Below the pieces are notes generated by a model. That model did not search any database. It was not told the DNA's origin and worked only from the letters and a program-made list of their open reading frames with translations. A DNA stretch of 47,425 nt from a bacterium (GTDB lineage Bacteria; T1Sed10-126). Location: the NCBI GenBank assembly GCA_003554945.1, contig PWHN01000086.1:1-47425 (forward strand), given 5' to 3'. A program made the translations under genes and the position numbers. This document shows positions 33,375-42,601 of this stretch, piece by piece; the stretch's first letter is position 1, and each line of letters opens with the position of its first letter.

Positions 33375-35042
33375 TTACGGTATGAATTTTTGGGCGATCG
33401 GCATCTCCCAACCGGTAGCAAAAGATTTAGAGGTAACTTTAAAACCAATTGGAGCCTGCTGACGCTTGTATTCGTTATAGTCTATTTTACGAACTACTTC
33501 TCTCACCAGACCGGGTTCAAAACCGGTTTCAATCATTTCGCGCATCGATAAATGTTTTTCCACGTAGAGCTCGATTAACCTGTCGAGAACCTCATAAGGC
33601 GGCAAATCGTCCTCATCCTTCTGCCCGGGCGACAGTTCCGCCGACGGTGGTTTTTGCAGGATTACCTCGGGAATAACTGCCGACCTCTCATTTCGATACT
33701 CGGCCAACCGGTAGACCATCGTTTTTGGCACGTCGGACAACAACGCCAGTCCGCCAGTCATATCTCCATAAAGGGTGCAGTAACCGACGGCCAGTTCTGA
33801 TTTGTTCCCGGGCGAAATTAGGAGATAATCAAATTTGTTAGAGAGGGCCATCAATATATTGCCACGAATCCGGGCCTGAATATTCTCTTCTGTCGTATCC
33901 CACTCGGTCTCTTCAAAATCATCCTGCAGCAGGTCCAGGTAGTCGTCGAAAAGCTTCTCAATTTTATAAAGACGACTGTCTATTTCCAAGTTATCAACGA
34001 GCTGTTCGGCGTGCTCAACGCTCTCCGAGCTGGTTACCTGACTGGGCATTAAAACACCGAGGGCATTCTCCGGGCCGAGAGCATCAGCCGCAATCGTGGC
34101 CGCCAGCGAGGAGTCTATGCCTCCGGACAATCCAAGCAACACCTTATCAAAACCACATTTTTCAAGATAATCGGACAACCCCAACTCCAGGGCTCTGTAA
34201 ATCGTTGCTTCTTCTTTTCGAGGAAAATCTGTTGCTGGACTGATGACCTTCTCATTCACGTTATCGTCAAACAATTGGCGACGCTCGACTATCAATAAGT
34301 CTTCTTCGAATGGGGCTCCGCGAGCGATAATTTTGCCACTTTCATTGCAAATACGAGAATTGCCGTCAAATATCAGTGAGTCGTTGCCACCAACCTGATT
34401 ACAAAATAGCAGCGGTGTCTCGTATCTCTGCGCCAGATGGGCGAACAACTCGTCGCGGAACTCTTCTTTGCCACGCACAAAAGGTGAGGCGGCGGAATTT
34501 AAAACAACAGTTTCATCCTCCATCACCACCTGGTCCAGCGGTCGCTCTTCGTAATCATTTGCCAGAAAATCACTCTCCAGCTCAGGTGCATACCAGATGT
34601 CTTCACAGATGGTTAAAACCAGGTCGTCAAAAGCTTCCGGTGGCAAGCCGCTTTCAAAATGTCTTTGCTCATCAAAAACATCGTATACGGGCAACAAATT
34701 CTTGTCATACTGATATATTACTTCGCCGTCTCTTATCCAGGCCAGACTGTTTCTAACTCGCTTGCCTTTTTCTTTCGATTGACTGGAGGCATATCCGACT
34801 ATCAGGTCAACTCCGGTGACCCGTTTGCACAGCTCTTCGAGTGATTTTTTGTTGTAACGAAGAAAAGCTGAACGAAACAACAGGTCACGGGGGGGATAGC
34901 CACAAAGAGCCAGTTCCGGGAAACAGACCAGATCCGCACCGCTGCTTTTTGCTCGTTCGGCAAAAGAAATTATTTTTTTCAGGTTACCGCTGAAATCTCC
35001 AACAGTGGTATTGATCTGAGCCAGAGAAATATTTTCAATCAT
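33375..35042 (-). CDS. nadE: glutamine-dependent NAD+ synthetase
   Basis: Last step of NAD+ synthesis, amidating deamido-NAD+ with ammonia from glutamine. The 555-aa product joins an N-terminal nitrilase-type glutaminase (catalytic E43 in PELALCGYP, K114 in YDKNLLPVYDVFDE, C146 in LTICEDIW) to a C-terminal synthetase domain with the pyrophosphate loop SGGIDSS at 306-312. A GNKSELAVGYCTLYGD block follows. The ATG immediately follows the trpS stop with no gap, so translation is probably coupled. Confidence 0.95.
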   Translation of the reverse strand: MIENISLAQINTTVGDFSGNLKKIISFAERAKSSGADLVCFPELALCGYPPRDLLFRSAFLRYNKKSLEELCKRVTGVDLIVGYASSQSKEKGKRVRNSLAWIRDGEVIYQYDKNLLPVYDVFDEQRHFESGLPPEAFDDLVLTICEDIWYAPELESDFLANDYEERPLDQVVMEDETVVLNSAASPFVRGKEEFRDELFAHLAQRYETPLLFCNQVGGNDSLIFDGNSRICNESGKIIARGAPFEEDLLIVERRQLFDDNVNEKVISPATDFPRKEEATIYRALELGLSDYLEKCGFDKVLLGLSGGIDSSLAATIAADALGPENALGVLMPSQVTSSESVEHAEQLVDNLEIDSRLYKIEKLFDDYLDLLQDDFEETEWDTTEENIQARIRGNILMALSNKFDYLLISPGNKSELAVGYCTLYGDMTGGLALLSDVPKTMVYRLAEYRNERSAVIPEVILQKPPSAELSPGQKDEDDLPPYEVLDRLIELYVEKHLSMREMIETGFEPGLVREVVRKIDYNEYKRQQAPIGFKVTSKSFATGWEMPIAQKFIP

Positions 35043-36032
35043 TCATACAAGCCCCATTTTTTCACGGACGATATCCAGGGTACTGGCGGCACTTGCGCGA
35101 GCCTTTTCGCAACCTGAGGTTAAAATTTCATTCAACTCTTTCGGGGACTCTTCCAGTTCATTACGGCGCTCATCGAATTCCTCCAGGGAGCTATTCATGG
35201 CTGCGGCAATGTCCTGTTTCATATAACCATACTGTATTTCGCCGGCGCGGTATTGTTCCTCGTAATCGGAAAGTACGTCATTATCACCGAATAACTCGAG
35301 CAGTGTAAACAGATTGGCTACCGGTCCTTCCTCGGGAAGCCTGGCCCCCGGTTCGGGCCCACTGTCAGTCTGAGCAGACATTATTTTCTCCTCGCGCACT
35401 GTCGGAGAGTCGCTCAAGTATATGCAATTTTTATAACTTTTGGACATTTTACGACCATCCAACCCCTGCAGCTGAGGTGTCTGTCTAATAAGAGCCTTCA
35501 TCTCGGGCAAGTCAGCGTCATACAGGTGGTTAAACCGGCGCACAATTTCACGACCCATTTCCAGGTGAGGTTTTTGATCCTTGCCGACCGGTACCTTAGT
35601 TCCACGGTGAGCCAAAACATCGGCCGTCTGTAGCACGGGATACGAAAGAAAACCAACGTTGTTGGTCTTATTTTTACCCAGTTCTTCCCTGGCGGCTTTG
35701 TAAGTGGGATTGCGTTTTAACCAGGACTCCGGTGTTAACATCTCCAGCAACAGATGGAGTTCAGCATGTTCGGGAACATCGGATTGTTTAAAAATTACAC
35801 ATTTCTCCGGATCCAGTCCGGCGGCCAGCCAGTCAATGAGGACTTCACGGCTGTTTTTACCTAATTCTTCAGGTTCTTCGTATCCGGTCGTTAAGGCGTG
35901 CCAGTCGGCAATAAAAAAGTAACAATCCGTCTCTTCCTGTAATTCCAACCAGGTCTTCAGGGCACCAAAATAATTACCAAGGTGAAGTGGGCCGGTTGGA
36001 CGCATACCGCTAACTACTGTCTCAGATGACAT
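35043..36032 (-). CDS. trpS: tryptophanyl-tRNA synthetase
   Basis: A class I aminoacyl-tRNA synthetase that charges tRNA-Trp. The 329-aa product has the HIGH-type motif HLGN at 17-20 (within RPTGPLHLGNYFGALK), KMSKS at 195-199, and VPVGKDQKPHLEMGRE typical of TrpRS. AGGAGCG precedes the ATG. It leads a two-gene operon with nadE. Confidence 0.96.
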   Translation of the reverse strand: MSSETVVSGMRPTGPLHLGNYFGALKTWLELQEETDCYFFIADWHALTTGYEEPEELGKNSREVLIDWLAAGLDPEKCVIFKQSDVPEHAELHLLLEMLTPESWLKRNPTYKAAREELGKNKTNNVGFLSYPVLQTADVLAHRGTKVPVGKDQKPHLEMGREIVRRFNHLYDADLPEMKALIRQTPQLQGLDGRKMSKSYKNCIYLSDSPTVREEKIMSAQTDSGPEPGARLPEEGPVANLFTLLELFGDNDVLSDYEEQYRAGEIQYGYMKQDIAAAMNSSLEEFDERRNELEESPKELNEILTSGCEKARASAASTLDIVREKMGLV

Positions 36033-36190
36033 TATTTACGCTCCTTTTTCTTTCCGATTGTTGAGTTCACTCTAAAAATCCGTCATTCCTGCGAAAGTAA
36101 AAATCTATTCCCGCCGAAATTTTAACATGAATCGCCGGGGTGAGCTCATGATTAAACTTTAAATTGACTGCAGTATTTTATCAAAAATTG

Positions 36191-36252
36191 GTAACTAATC
36201 ATCTATCCGCTCTCCCCCAGGGTGATGGGGGAAAGATAAGATGAATATTTAC
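36191..36252. mobile_element. GTAACTACTC-type MITE, shortest copy, perfect target duplication
   Basis: A 62-bp element running from GTAACTAATCATCTATCC to AAGATGAATATTTAC around a CCCCCAGGGTGATGGGGG centre. It is bracketed by identical octamers AAAAATTG at 36183-36190 and 36253-36260. This is the most compact version and probably close to the minimal mobile unit. The rest of the 241-base gap (36033-36273) contains only a degenerate GTCATTCCTGCG-type fragment. Confidence 0.85.
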
Positions 36253-36273
36253 AAAAATTGTAAGTTTTGCAGA

Positions 36274-37437
36274 TTAGTCCTGGCCAATAATTGTGCCCCC
36301 GCGAACGATTGTTTGATCACCGTATTCTTCGTTTAAATTGTCCATCAGTTCGTTTAACCTGGCTTTTCTCTGCTCATCAGAAGCCTCGAAAAGTTCTTCC
36401 TGGCTGGCAGCGGGACGCAGATTAGAAACACCAACGCCCAGCAGTCGCACTCCGCGGGCGTCAATTTTAATCTCTTCAAACAGAGCAACTACCGCCGCCC
36501 ACAATCGTTCTGTTACGTCGGTGTGGCGACGACCGGTATAACTACGGGTCAGAGTTGTAAAATCGCCGCGGCGGACTTTCACCTCAACTGTCTTTGCCTC
36601 CAGTTTTTTGTCACGTAAACGACGGCCAACCTTCTCCATCAAACGGAAGAGGAACTTTTTAATTATTTTTCGATCTTCGAGATCCTCAGGATAGGTTTCT
36701 TCATTGCTTATTGACTTCGTCTCCTCATTTGCTTTTACCGGAGTTGAGTCCTCCCCCAGTCCCCGTTTTTGTAGAATAATGCCCCGTGTCCCCAGCTCCC
36801 GGTAAAGAAAGTTCGATTCAGCTTCCCGAAGTTCTTTGATTGAATTTATCCCTATTCTTTCTAATTCACGGCCTGTTTTCTCGCCAATTCCGGGGATGGC
36901 ATCGAGCGGCAAGTGAATCATAAAGTTATCTTTTTCCTCTTCCTTAATTTCCTGCAGGCCGTCCGGTTTACAATCTTCCGAGGCCAGCTTGGCAATCATT
37001 TTATTTGGACCAATTCCGATTGAACAGGTCAGCCGGGTCTGTTTTTTTATTTCCTGCTTAATCTGACGGGCAATCTCATAAGCTGAATTATCGCTGTGCA
37101 GCACACCGGTTACGTCGAGATAAGCCTCGTCCAGTGAAACCGGTTCCACCAGCGGGGTGTAGGAACGCATAATTTTTTGAATAGTCCGGGAAATTTCTTT
37201 GTAACGTTCACCCCGCACCGGCAAGAAAGTAGCTTCGGGACAGAGTTTTCGCGCCTGAGCCATCGGCATGGCACTATGAACACCATGCTGACGGGCCCTG
37301 TAGCAGGCAGTGGAGACAACGCCGCGCTCGCTCTGCCCTCCAACTACTACCGCTTTGCCGCGAAGTTCGGGGCGATCAACTTTTTCAACCCGGGCGAAAA
37401 AAGCATCCATATCAATATGTAGTATTTTCTGTTTCAA
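36274..37437 (-). CDS. dinB: DNA polymerase IV
   Basis: A Y-family translesion polymerase. The 387-aa product has the palm acidic residues in HIDMDAFFA (D9) and VSLDEAYLDV (D102, E103), ACYRARQHGV, the helix-hairpin-helix IPGIGEKTGRELERIGI, and a C-terminal little-finger domain. It ends GGTIIGQD, with no obvious beta-clamp-binding pentamer at the tip. The start is TTG overlapping the plsY stop by four bases. Confidence 0.93.
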   Translation of the reverse strand: MKQKILHIDMDAFFARVEKVDRPELRGKAVVVGGQSERGVVSTACYRARQHGVHSAMPMAQARKLCPEATFLPVRGERYKEISRTIQKIMRSYTPLVEPVSLDEAYLDVTGVLHSDNSAYEIARQIKQEIKKQTRLTCSIGIGPNKMIAKLASEDCKPDGLQEIKEEEKDNFMIHLPLDAIPGIGEKTGRELERIGINSIKELREAESNFLYRELGTRGIILQKRGLGEDSTPVKANEETKSISNEETYPEDLEDRKIIKKFLFRLMEKVGRRLRDKKLEAKTVEVKVRRGDFTTLTRSYTGRRHTDVTERLWAAVVALFEEIKIDARGVRLLGVGVSNLRPAASQEELFEASDEQRKARLNELMDNLNEEYGDQTIVRGGTIIGQD

Positions 37438-38030
37438 AACAGACGTTCCTCTCTGCCTTCCCAGAGCCGTTTGATGTTACCCCGGTGTCTTACAAATACA
37501 ACCAGGGCCAGTAAAAACGCAGCGTAAACACCGGGATGGTCGGGACCGTAAACGATAATTGATACTATGGGCAGTGCTGTTGCTCCGGTTAAGGAAGCAA
37601 CAGCCATGTGACGGCTGGAGAGCGCGATTAAGAAAAACATTATCGCAGCCAGAGTCGCCCAGGGCAAAAGGACAGCAAAAACTCCGGCCGAAGTGGCAAC
37701 ACCCTTGCCCCCCCGAAAAAGCAAATATACCGGAAAGACGTGACCAAAAACAGCGCCGGCGCCGGCAAGCGTGGCTATCAACAGCTCCGCTGATCCTAAA
37801 CTGTAGAATACAGCGTAAACCGGCAATGCCCCCTTGGCAAAGTCAAGGGCCAGAACCAAAATTCCGGCCAGCCAACCAAAATTACGGCCAACGTTTGTCG
37901 CCCCAATATTACCGCTTCCCATCTCACGGACATCTTCACCGGCGATATAGAGACTGTAAAGCAGCGCAAAGGGAATAGAGCCCAGCAAATAACCAAATAC
38001 CACAAGCAAAACTGCAAACAATGTATCCAC
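37434..38030 (-). CDS. plsY: acyl-phosphate:glycerol-3-phosphate acyltransferase
   Basis: The membrane acyltransferase that starts phospholipid synthesis from acyl-phosphate. The 198-aa product has about five helices and the three family motifs: GSIPFALL, GSGNIGATNVGRN (38-50) and GHVFPVYLLFRGGKGVATSAG. The start is GTG with GAGGAA upstream. It lies two bases after der and overlaps dinB, so the three are one operon. Confidence 0.95.
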   Translation of the reverse strand: MDTLFAVLLVVFGYLLGSIPFALLYSLYIAGEDVREMGSGNIGATNVGRNFGWLAGILVLALDFAKGALPVYAVFYSLGSAELLIATLAGAGAVFGHVFPVYLLFRGGKGVATSAGVFAVLLPWATLAAIMFFLIALSSRHMAVASLTGATALPIVSIIVYGPDHPGVYAAFLLALVVFVRHRGNIKRLWEGREERLF

Positions 38031-38032
38031 GT

Positions 38033-39376
38033 TTATTCCTCGCTTTCTTCGTCCAGTCTTTCGACTATGTTTAACTTGATTGGCGCCAGTTTTAAATCCA
38101 ATTGATCACGCAGCAATTTACGTAAATGGCGCAGATCACTTGCAGTCAGGTGACTGGGATTGTCCGCCTCCAGCGCAAATGTCACCGGATTTATATCAAC
38201 CTGCCTGATTTGTTTCAAAATTACGTCCTGGCTGCTGCTGGACGGCCAGGTAATTCTCTGCTTAAGATCCAAAAACGCGTTGTGCAATTGATTCGCCTCA
38301 AAACGGCGGTTCATTTGCTCATATATGGCATCGGCGGTCGCAAATATATTAGCCAAACCGCGACGCTCTTTGCCACTGGTAAAAAGAACCGGCGCATATT
38401 TTAAAAAATGAAGACGCTCAGCAATATGATTTCGCCAGTTTTTTTCGTTTTTTTCATCCGCTTCGTCAGTTTTATTAACAAGTATCATGCAGCCCCTGTA
38501 GCGGTCAACAATCAAACCGGCCAGCCGCTGGTCCTGCTTATTAACACGGTCGTTCCAATCCAGCATCAGACAGGCGACATCACACCCTTCAAGACTGCGC
38601 AGAGTCTGCATTACAGCCGCTTCTTCTACTTCTTCTTCTACCCGGCTTTTTCTCCTGATACCTACAGTATCCATGAGATGATAACGTTTGTCATCAACGG
38701 AAAAAGCAACATCAACAACATCTCTGGTTGTGCCCGGTTCTTCACTAACCATCACCCGGTCGTAACCTAGTATTGAGTTAAACAGAGTTGACTTGCCAAC
38801 GTTTGGACGACCAGTTAACGCAATTCTCATCCCTGTTTTTTCAGGCGGCGCAAAAACTTCCGGCGCCAGTTCAAATATTTTTTCCTTCAGCTCCGACAAA
38901 TTACGATTGTGTGCGGCGGATAGAGGAACCACGTGCTGAAGCCCCAGTTCATAATAATCAGCGGCGGTAACCTCTAAATCACGTCCCGGGTCCACCTTGT
39001 TTACCACCAGCACTACCCGCTCTTGCACCGGGCGCAATTTTTTTACAATTTCCCTGTCCAGTTGAGAAATATTGGTTGTGGCGTCTACCACAAAAAGTAT
39101 TACCTCTCCCTCTTCCACCATTGTTTCTATCTGGTTTAAAATAAAACCGGGCGACGGCGCCGGGTGATCTGGCTGAAAGCCGGCCGTGTCAACCAAAGTT
39201 ACCGTCCCGTTATCAGAGGTTATTGTACCAGTAATACGATCCCGGGTTAATCCGGGAGTACTTCCCGTGATTGCTCTTTTTTCTTCTATTAGCCGGTTGA
39301 AGAGGGTCGACTTTCCCACGTTGGGACGCCCGACTATGGGAACCAGAACCTGGCGTATTTTAGCAGTATCAGACAT
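38033..39376 (-). CDS. der: ribosome biogenesis GTPase Der (EngA)
   Basis: An essential double GTPase for 50S assembly. The 447-aa product has two G domains with P-loops GRPNVGKST at 16-24 and 189-197, each followed by DTAG/DTVG and NKVD/NKTD motifs, and a C-terminal KH-like domain. It lies two bases after the SpoIID-domain gene. AGGAGCG precedes the ATG. Confidence 0.97.
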   Translation of the reverse strand: MSDTAKIRQVLVPIVGRPNVGKSTLFNRLIEEKRAITGSTPGLTRDRITGTITSDNGTVTLVDTAGFQPDHPAPSPGFILNQIETMVEEGEVILFVVDATTNISQLDREIVKKLRPVQERVVLVVNKVDPGRDLEVTAADYYELGLQHVVPLSAAHNRNLSELKEKIFELAPEVFAPPEKTGMRIALTGRPNVGKSTLFNSILGYDRVMVSEEPGTTRDVVDVAFSVDDKRYHLMDTVGIRRKSRVEEEVEEAAVMQTLRSLEGCDVACLMLDWNDRVNKQDQRLAGLIVDRYRGCMILVNKTDEADEKNEKNWRNHIAERLHFLKYAPVLFTSGKERRGLANIFATADAIYEQMNRRFEANQLHNAFLDLKQRITWPSSSSQDVILKQIRQVDINPVTFALEADNPSHLTASDLRHLRKLLRDQLDLKLAPIKLNIVERLDEESEE

Positions 39377-39378
39377 CT

Positions 39379-40761
39379 TTAACGCTCCTCTTGGTCGCTC
39401 ATACCCAGATATTCATCCAGCCTGTTTGAAAGCTCAGCGTGACGAAAATAAAATTGCAGAATTTCAGAGTAACTTTTCCCTGCTTCGGCCATCTCTTTAG
39501 CTCCCCACTGTGACATCCCGACTCCGTGACCCCAGCCTCGTCCTTCAAACACAATGTTCTGTCCGGAACGTTGAATTTCTTCAAACCAGCTACTCCGGAT
39601 TTTGTCACCGCCAATAGCCATTCGAAACTCATTGGCGTTTAAATTAACCCGCTCACCGGAGGCCGAGCGGTAGCTTACCTCAGAAGCTCTACCAGAACGA
39701 AGAAATCCGGCAGAGCGCAGGTCAGGGTTCGAGCCCATAGCAGTATGTCCGGCGGCCGCAAGCCTGTCATTTATTTCGGCAATTGGCAGCTCTTCCTCCC
39801 ACCTGTAGTGTTGAGTCTGTTCACTCCATGAGTCCGGTCCGGGCTCAATAAAAGGAAACCCATCACCGCCCCAGATGTGGCGGCCATCTTCAATATAACC
39901 ACCCGAATTTGCATGAAAATATGCCGGAACTATCTCGCCGGCGTAAACAAGTATTTCACCCCGGGTAGCTTCAACAGCTTGCCGGCCACGCTCCGATTCG
40001 GCGGTTTTCCCTTCATAAACCTGAGCTGAAACGTCCGCTCTCAAATTTCCGTCCCCGATGTCATCTGCAGCCATCATGTTTAACGCAAAAGACCGCGAAG
40101 CCACTGCTTGAGCTTTCATAACTTCCATCGGCCAGTCCGGAGCTAACTCCTTCTTTATTACCCCGTAAAGGTATTTGTTTAAGGGTAATTCGTTTATTAC
40201 CTTGATCTCAGAACCGCTTCTCAACAGCTCTACACGACCCCGGTATTCAATCTCTTCAAAATTTAAATAACCACTTTCCATTGAAAGCGGTTCTAAACGA
40301 ACTTCCTGCAGTTTAAATTCTTGATCCCCGGTGCTGAAAACAATAGCCCCGTCCTCAAGACTCGCCTCCCAGCTCTGATTGCTATCGAACTCTGTTAGTT
40401 CTTCCATGTCCTGGCCCAGGAGTATGTAAGGCCGCTTGAATTGGCCGCTGATTTGTGGCTTTTCTTCCAGCAAAACTCGGACAAGTGGTTGACGTCCTCC
40501 GCCGCGAACGGAGTAAAGACGCAACCGATCGATAAAGTACCGGCTGTCACGGCCCCTGTTGCGGTCCGGAAATCTCTCTAAAACCTGTTCGAAGTAGGTC
40601 AAAGCTTCTTCGTAGTCGCCTGCTTCAAATTTTTCATAACCGCTCATAAATAAATCTTCAGCTTCATCGCCACTTAGTGGCGGAACAAGCAGGCATTGCA
40701 CAACGAAAAGACTCAAGATAATCCAGGTGAACTTCCAGGGATTCTTCAGCATAAAATTCAT
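39379..40761 (-). CDS. SpoIID/LytB-domain protein with N-terminal TPR
   Basis: A 460-aa envelope protein: an N-terminal signal or anchor helix (about 11-30), one TPR-like pair (about 33-67, FMSGYEKFEAGDYEEALTYFEQVLERFP), and a SpoIID/LytB domain (about 185-450). The SpoIID family includes lytic transglycosylases acting on peptidoglycan stripped of side chains. The putative catalytic glutamate is E205 in YLYGVIKKELAPDWPMEVMKAQ, and the AYFHANSGGYI and GWGHGVGMSQWGA motifs are intact. In non-sporulating bacteria such proteins are thought to act in division or wall turnover. It is co-directional with der, two bases away. Confidence 0.85.
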   Translation of the reverse strand: MNFMLKNPWKFTWIILSLFVVQCLLVPPLSGDEAEDLFMSGYEKFEAGDYEEALTYFEQVLERFPDRNRGRDSRYFIDRLRLYSVRGGGRQPLVRVLLEEKPQISGQFKRPYILLGQDMEELTEFDSNQSWEASLEDGAIVFSTGDQEFKLQEVRLEPLSMESGYLNFEEIEYRGRVELLRSGSEIKVINELPLNKYLYGVIKKELAPDWPMEVMKAQAVASRSFALNMMAADDIGDGNLRADVSAQVYEGKTAESERGRQAVEATRGEILVYAGEIVPAYFHANSGGYIEDGRHIWGGDGFPFIEPGPDSWSEQTQHYRWEEELPIAEINDRLAAAGHTAMGSNPDLRSAGFLRSGRASEVSYRSASGERVNLNANEFRMAIGGDKIRSSWFEEIQRSGQNIVFEGRGWGHGVGMSQWGAKEMAEAGKSYSEILQFYFRHAELSNRLDEYLGMSDQEER

Positions 40762-40808
40762 TTTAGTTATTCAACCACCCTGTTGCGACTCTGTTAAAAT
40801 ATTTTTTA

Positions 40809-40880
40809 CTATCTTAGAGAACAATTGAGCAGTGCTTTCTTTGAGTAGCCCGTCTCCAGCAAAGATTTCAATAGAGTCAA
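40809..40880. repeat. decayed repeat, copy 2 (partner at 88-179)
   Basis: Lies between folC and the SpoIID gene, starting four bases from the folC stop. It contains TTTGAGTAGCCC (40840-40851) and GATTTCAATAGAG (40864-40876) in the same orientation as copy 1, and the 27-bp block 40809-40835 as the reverse complement of 129-155 (23 of 27 identical). Both copies follow the 3' end of a minus-strand gene (radA and folC). Confidence 0.5.
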
Positions 40881-40883
40881 ATT

Positions 40884-42017
40884 TTACTTATTGTAAAAAA
40901 GAGCAGCGAGAGAAAATGAGCCAAGCACCGTAAGACCGTCGCCTGGCTCACTCAGGTTTAAAAAGAGCTGGTTTATATCTTCAGCTCCACTGCTTTTAGC
41001 ATCCTCTGGCCCCTTTTCAACAAGCGTCTGAAGTGGCATTTTACGGGGCGATGGCGGCTCAGTTAAAAACAACCGCTCAGCCGGGCAGCGTTCTAATATT
41101 ATGTTCATCATCTCCTGCGCCCGCTTGCTTTGCAGACAGCCAAACGCCGTATACCAGTTCCCGGCCTCCAAACCGGGCCGGGCCTCCAGTGCCGCCGCAA
41201 CCGCCGACGGTGTGTGAGCCACGTCCAGAAAATAACTCCGACCGTCTTGCTGCAGCAGAGTCTGCCGACACGGCGGCGGTTCTATTTTTTCGAGCAATTC
41301 AACCGCCGAAGTTAATTCAATTTCGTCAAGAAATATCAGCGTATTTGCGACCAGTTTTCTATTCTGAACTAACACCGATTTTGTGGGTTCTACTTCAGAT
41401 AATACTAAATTTCTTTTTTGGACCAATTTTTTGATCTGTTCGCTAATCTCTGGCTCAAGTTCAGGAACAATCAGACCGCTTTTAAAAGGGATCTGTGCGG
41501 TTAGTTCAGCCAATATCTCTTCCCGGGTTGAGCCCAGATATTCAGTATGTTCCAGCTCCACTCCGGTCAAAATAGTACAGTTGGCATTTAAAGCACTGGT
41601 AGCATCCCAGCGCCCCCCCATGCCGGCTTCTAACAGTAGATAATCCACGTTTCGTTCAACTGCCACCTGGACGGCCAGTAAGAAAAGAAGTTCAAAAGAC
41701 GTCATCTTATTTTTCGTCAGCCTGTCCAGCTCAAAAAGCGTCTCATAAAATTCAGAATTATCGAGGCACCGGCCGTTATGCTTTACTCGCTCGGTCGGTG
41801 ATATGAGGTGGGGGGAAGTACAGGAAACAGTTTCACGGCCCAGCTTAACCAGCACCTTCTCCAGCAGGTGAACCACGGTCCCCTTACCATTTGAACCAAC
41901 GACCTGCACAACATCAAAATCAAAAGTATCCCACAGGTCAAGCGCTTCTTTAACCGGTTTGAGGTCAGTACGCATACGACGTTCGACCAGCCGCTTCATG
42001 AACTCTCGGGGCTGCAA
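40884..42017 (-). CDS. folC: folylpolyglutamate/dihydrofolate synthase
   Basis: A Mur-ligase-type ATP-dependent enzyme that adds glutamate to folates. The 377-aa product has the P-loop GSNGKGT at 41-47, CTSPHLISPTERV, LLLEAGMGGRWDATSA, and LDVAHTPSA in the C-terminal domain. It is somewhat short for FolC (usually 400-430 aa). Its TTG start has no clear ribosome-binding site; ATG 41999 is an alternative. It lies six bases after the last eutN-like gene, so it may be translated by reinitiation. Confidence 0.88.
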   Translation of the reverse strand: MQPREFMKRLVERRMRTDLKPVKEALDLWDTFDFDVVQVVGSNGKGTVVHLLEKVLVKLGRETVSCTSPHLISPTERVKHNGRCLDNSEFYETLFELDRLTKNKMTSFELLFLLAVQVAVERNVDYLLLEAGMGGRWDATSALNANCTILTGVELEHTEYLGSTREEILAELTAQIPFKSGLIVPELEPEISEQIKKLVQKRNLVLSEVEPTKSVLVQNRKLVANTLIFLDEIELTSAVELLEKIEPPPCRQTLLQQDGRSYFLDVAHTPSAVAAALEARPGLEAGNWYTAFGCLQSKRAQEMMNIILERCPAERLFLTEPPSPRKMPLQTLVEKGPEDAKSSGAEDINQLFLNLSEPGDGLTVLGSFSLAALFYNK

Positions 42018-42023
42018 TTTTAT

Positions 42024-42329
42024 TCAGTCATCGAATAGTTGACGACGACATTTCTCATTAATATGAATATCGTCCACAATTCCGATAACAAACCCCCGCA
42101 CGGGTGCTAACTCATCGTCCAGTATCATTCGGCTGGGGCCACCGTCGTCTACCATCAATACCTGGTCTCCAACCCCGGCATTTATATTCTTATCGAGACA
42201 GAGGTAGGGAAGCCCCTCATATTCTTCTTTTACAGGATTGTATGGTTTAACCAGCAGCATTCGCAGGGGCTGCATGCTCTCGTGTCTCTGCGTCGCCCAG
42301 GTTCGGCCAACAACCATCCCTATTTCCAT
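42024..42329 (-). CDS. EutN/CcmL-family BMC vertex protein (third of three)
   Basis: A 101-aa EutN/CcmL (BMC-P) protein, the pentamer that caps the corners of bacterial microcompartments. It opens MEIGMVVGRTWATQR, has PLRMLLVKPYN, and ends in VIGIVDDIHI, but is the most diverged of the three: the usual DAVGAGxGE is DKNINAGVGDQ and the GSSAR-like loop is GGPSRMI. It overlaps the gene before it by 10 bases. No BMC-H shell gene or cargo enzyme is in the window. Confidence 0.85.
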   Translation of the reverse strand: MEIGMVVGRTWATQRHESMQPLRMLLVKPYNPVKEEYEGLPYLCLDKNINAGVGDQVLMVDDGGPSRMILDDELAPVRGFVIGIVDDIHINEKCRRQLFDD

Positions 42330-42601
42330 ACCTCGTCCTCCATATCCACGCCGTCAATTATTCCACAAATACTGGCGTCTGAGGGCGGCTCTTTTTCTCC
42401 GAGAGCCAACCCCGCCTCACGAGATTCAATATAAAACACAAACTCCTCATAACCGGCTCCAACTGCGTCGGTGCAGACTATTGGTTCACCACGATCATTT
42501 TTTTTCCAGTCGGTGGGCTGGACGAGAAGAAACCGCTCTCCTTTAAAGTCCGGGTATTTCTGGGAACAGACGACCCGACCGATCACACGTCCGGGTTTCA
42601 T
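42320..42601 (-). CDS. EutN/CcmL-family BMC vertex protein (second of three)
   Basis: A 93-aa BMC-P protein: MKPGRVIGRVVCSQKYP, RFLLVQPTD, TDAVGAGYEEFVFYIES, and SICGIIDGVDM. The loop normally reading GSSAR is ESREAG. It overlaps the first copy by four bases (ATGA) with a GAGGAG site upstream, a tightly coupled arrangement. Confidence 0.88.
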   Translation of the reverse strand: MKPGRVIGRVVCSQKYPDFKGERFLLVQPTDWKKNDRGEPIVCTDAVGAGYEEFVFYIESREAGLALGEKEPPSDASICGIIDGVDMEDEVWK

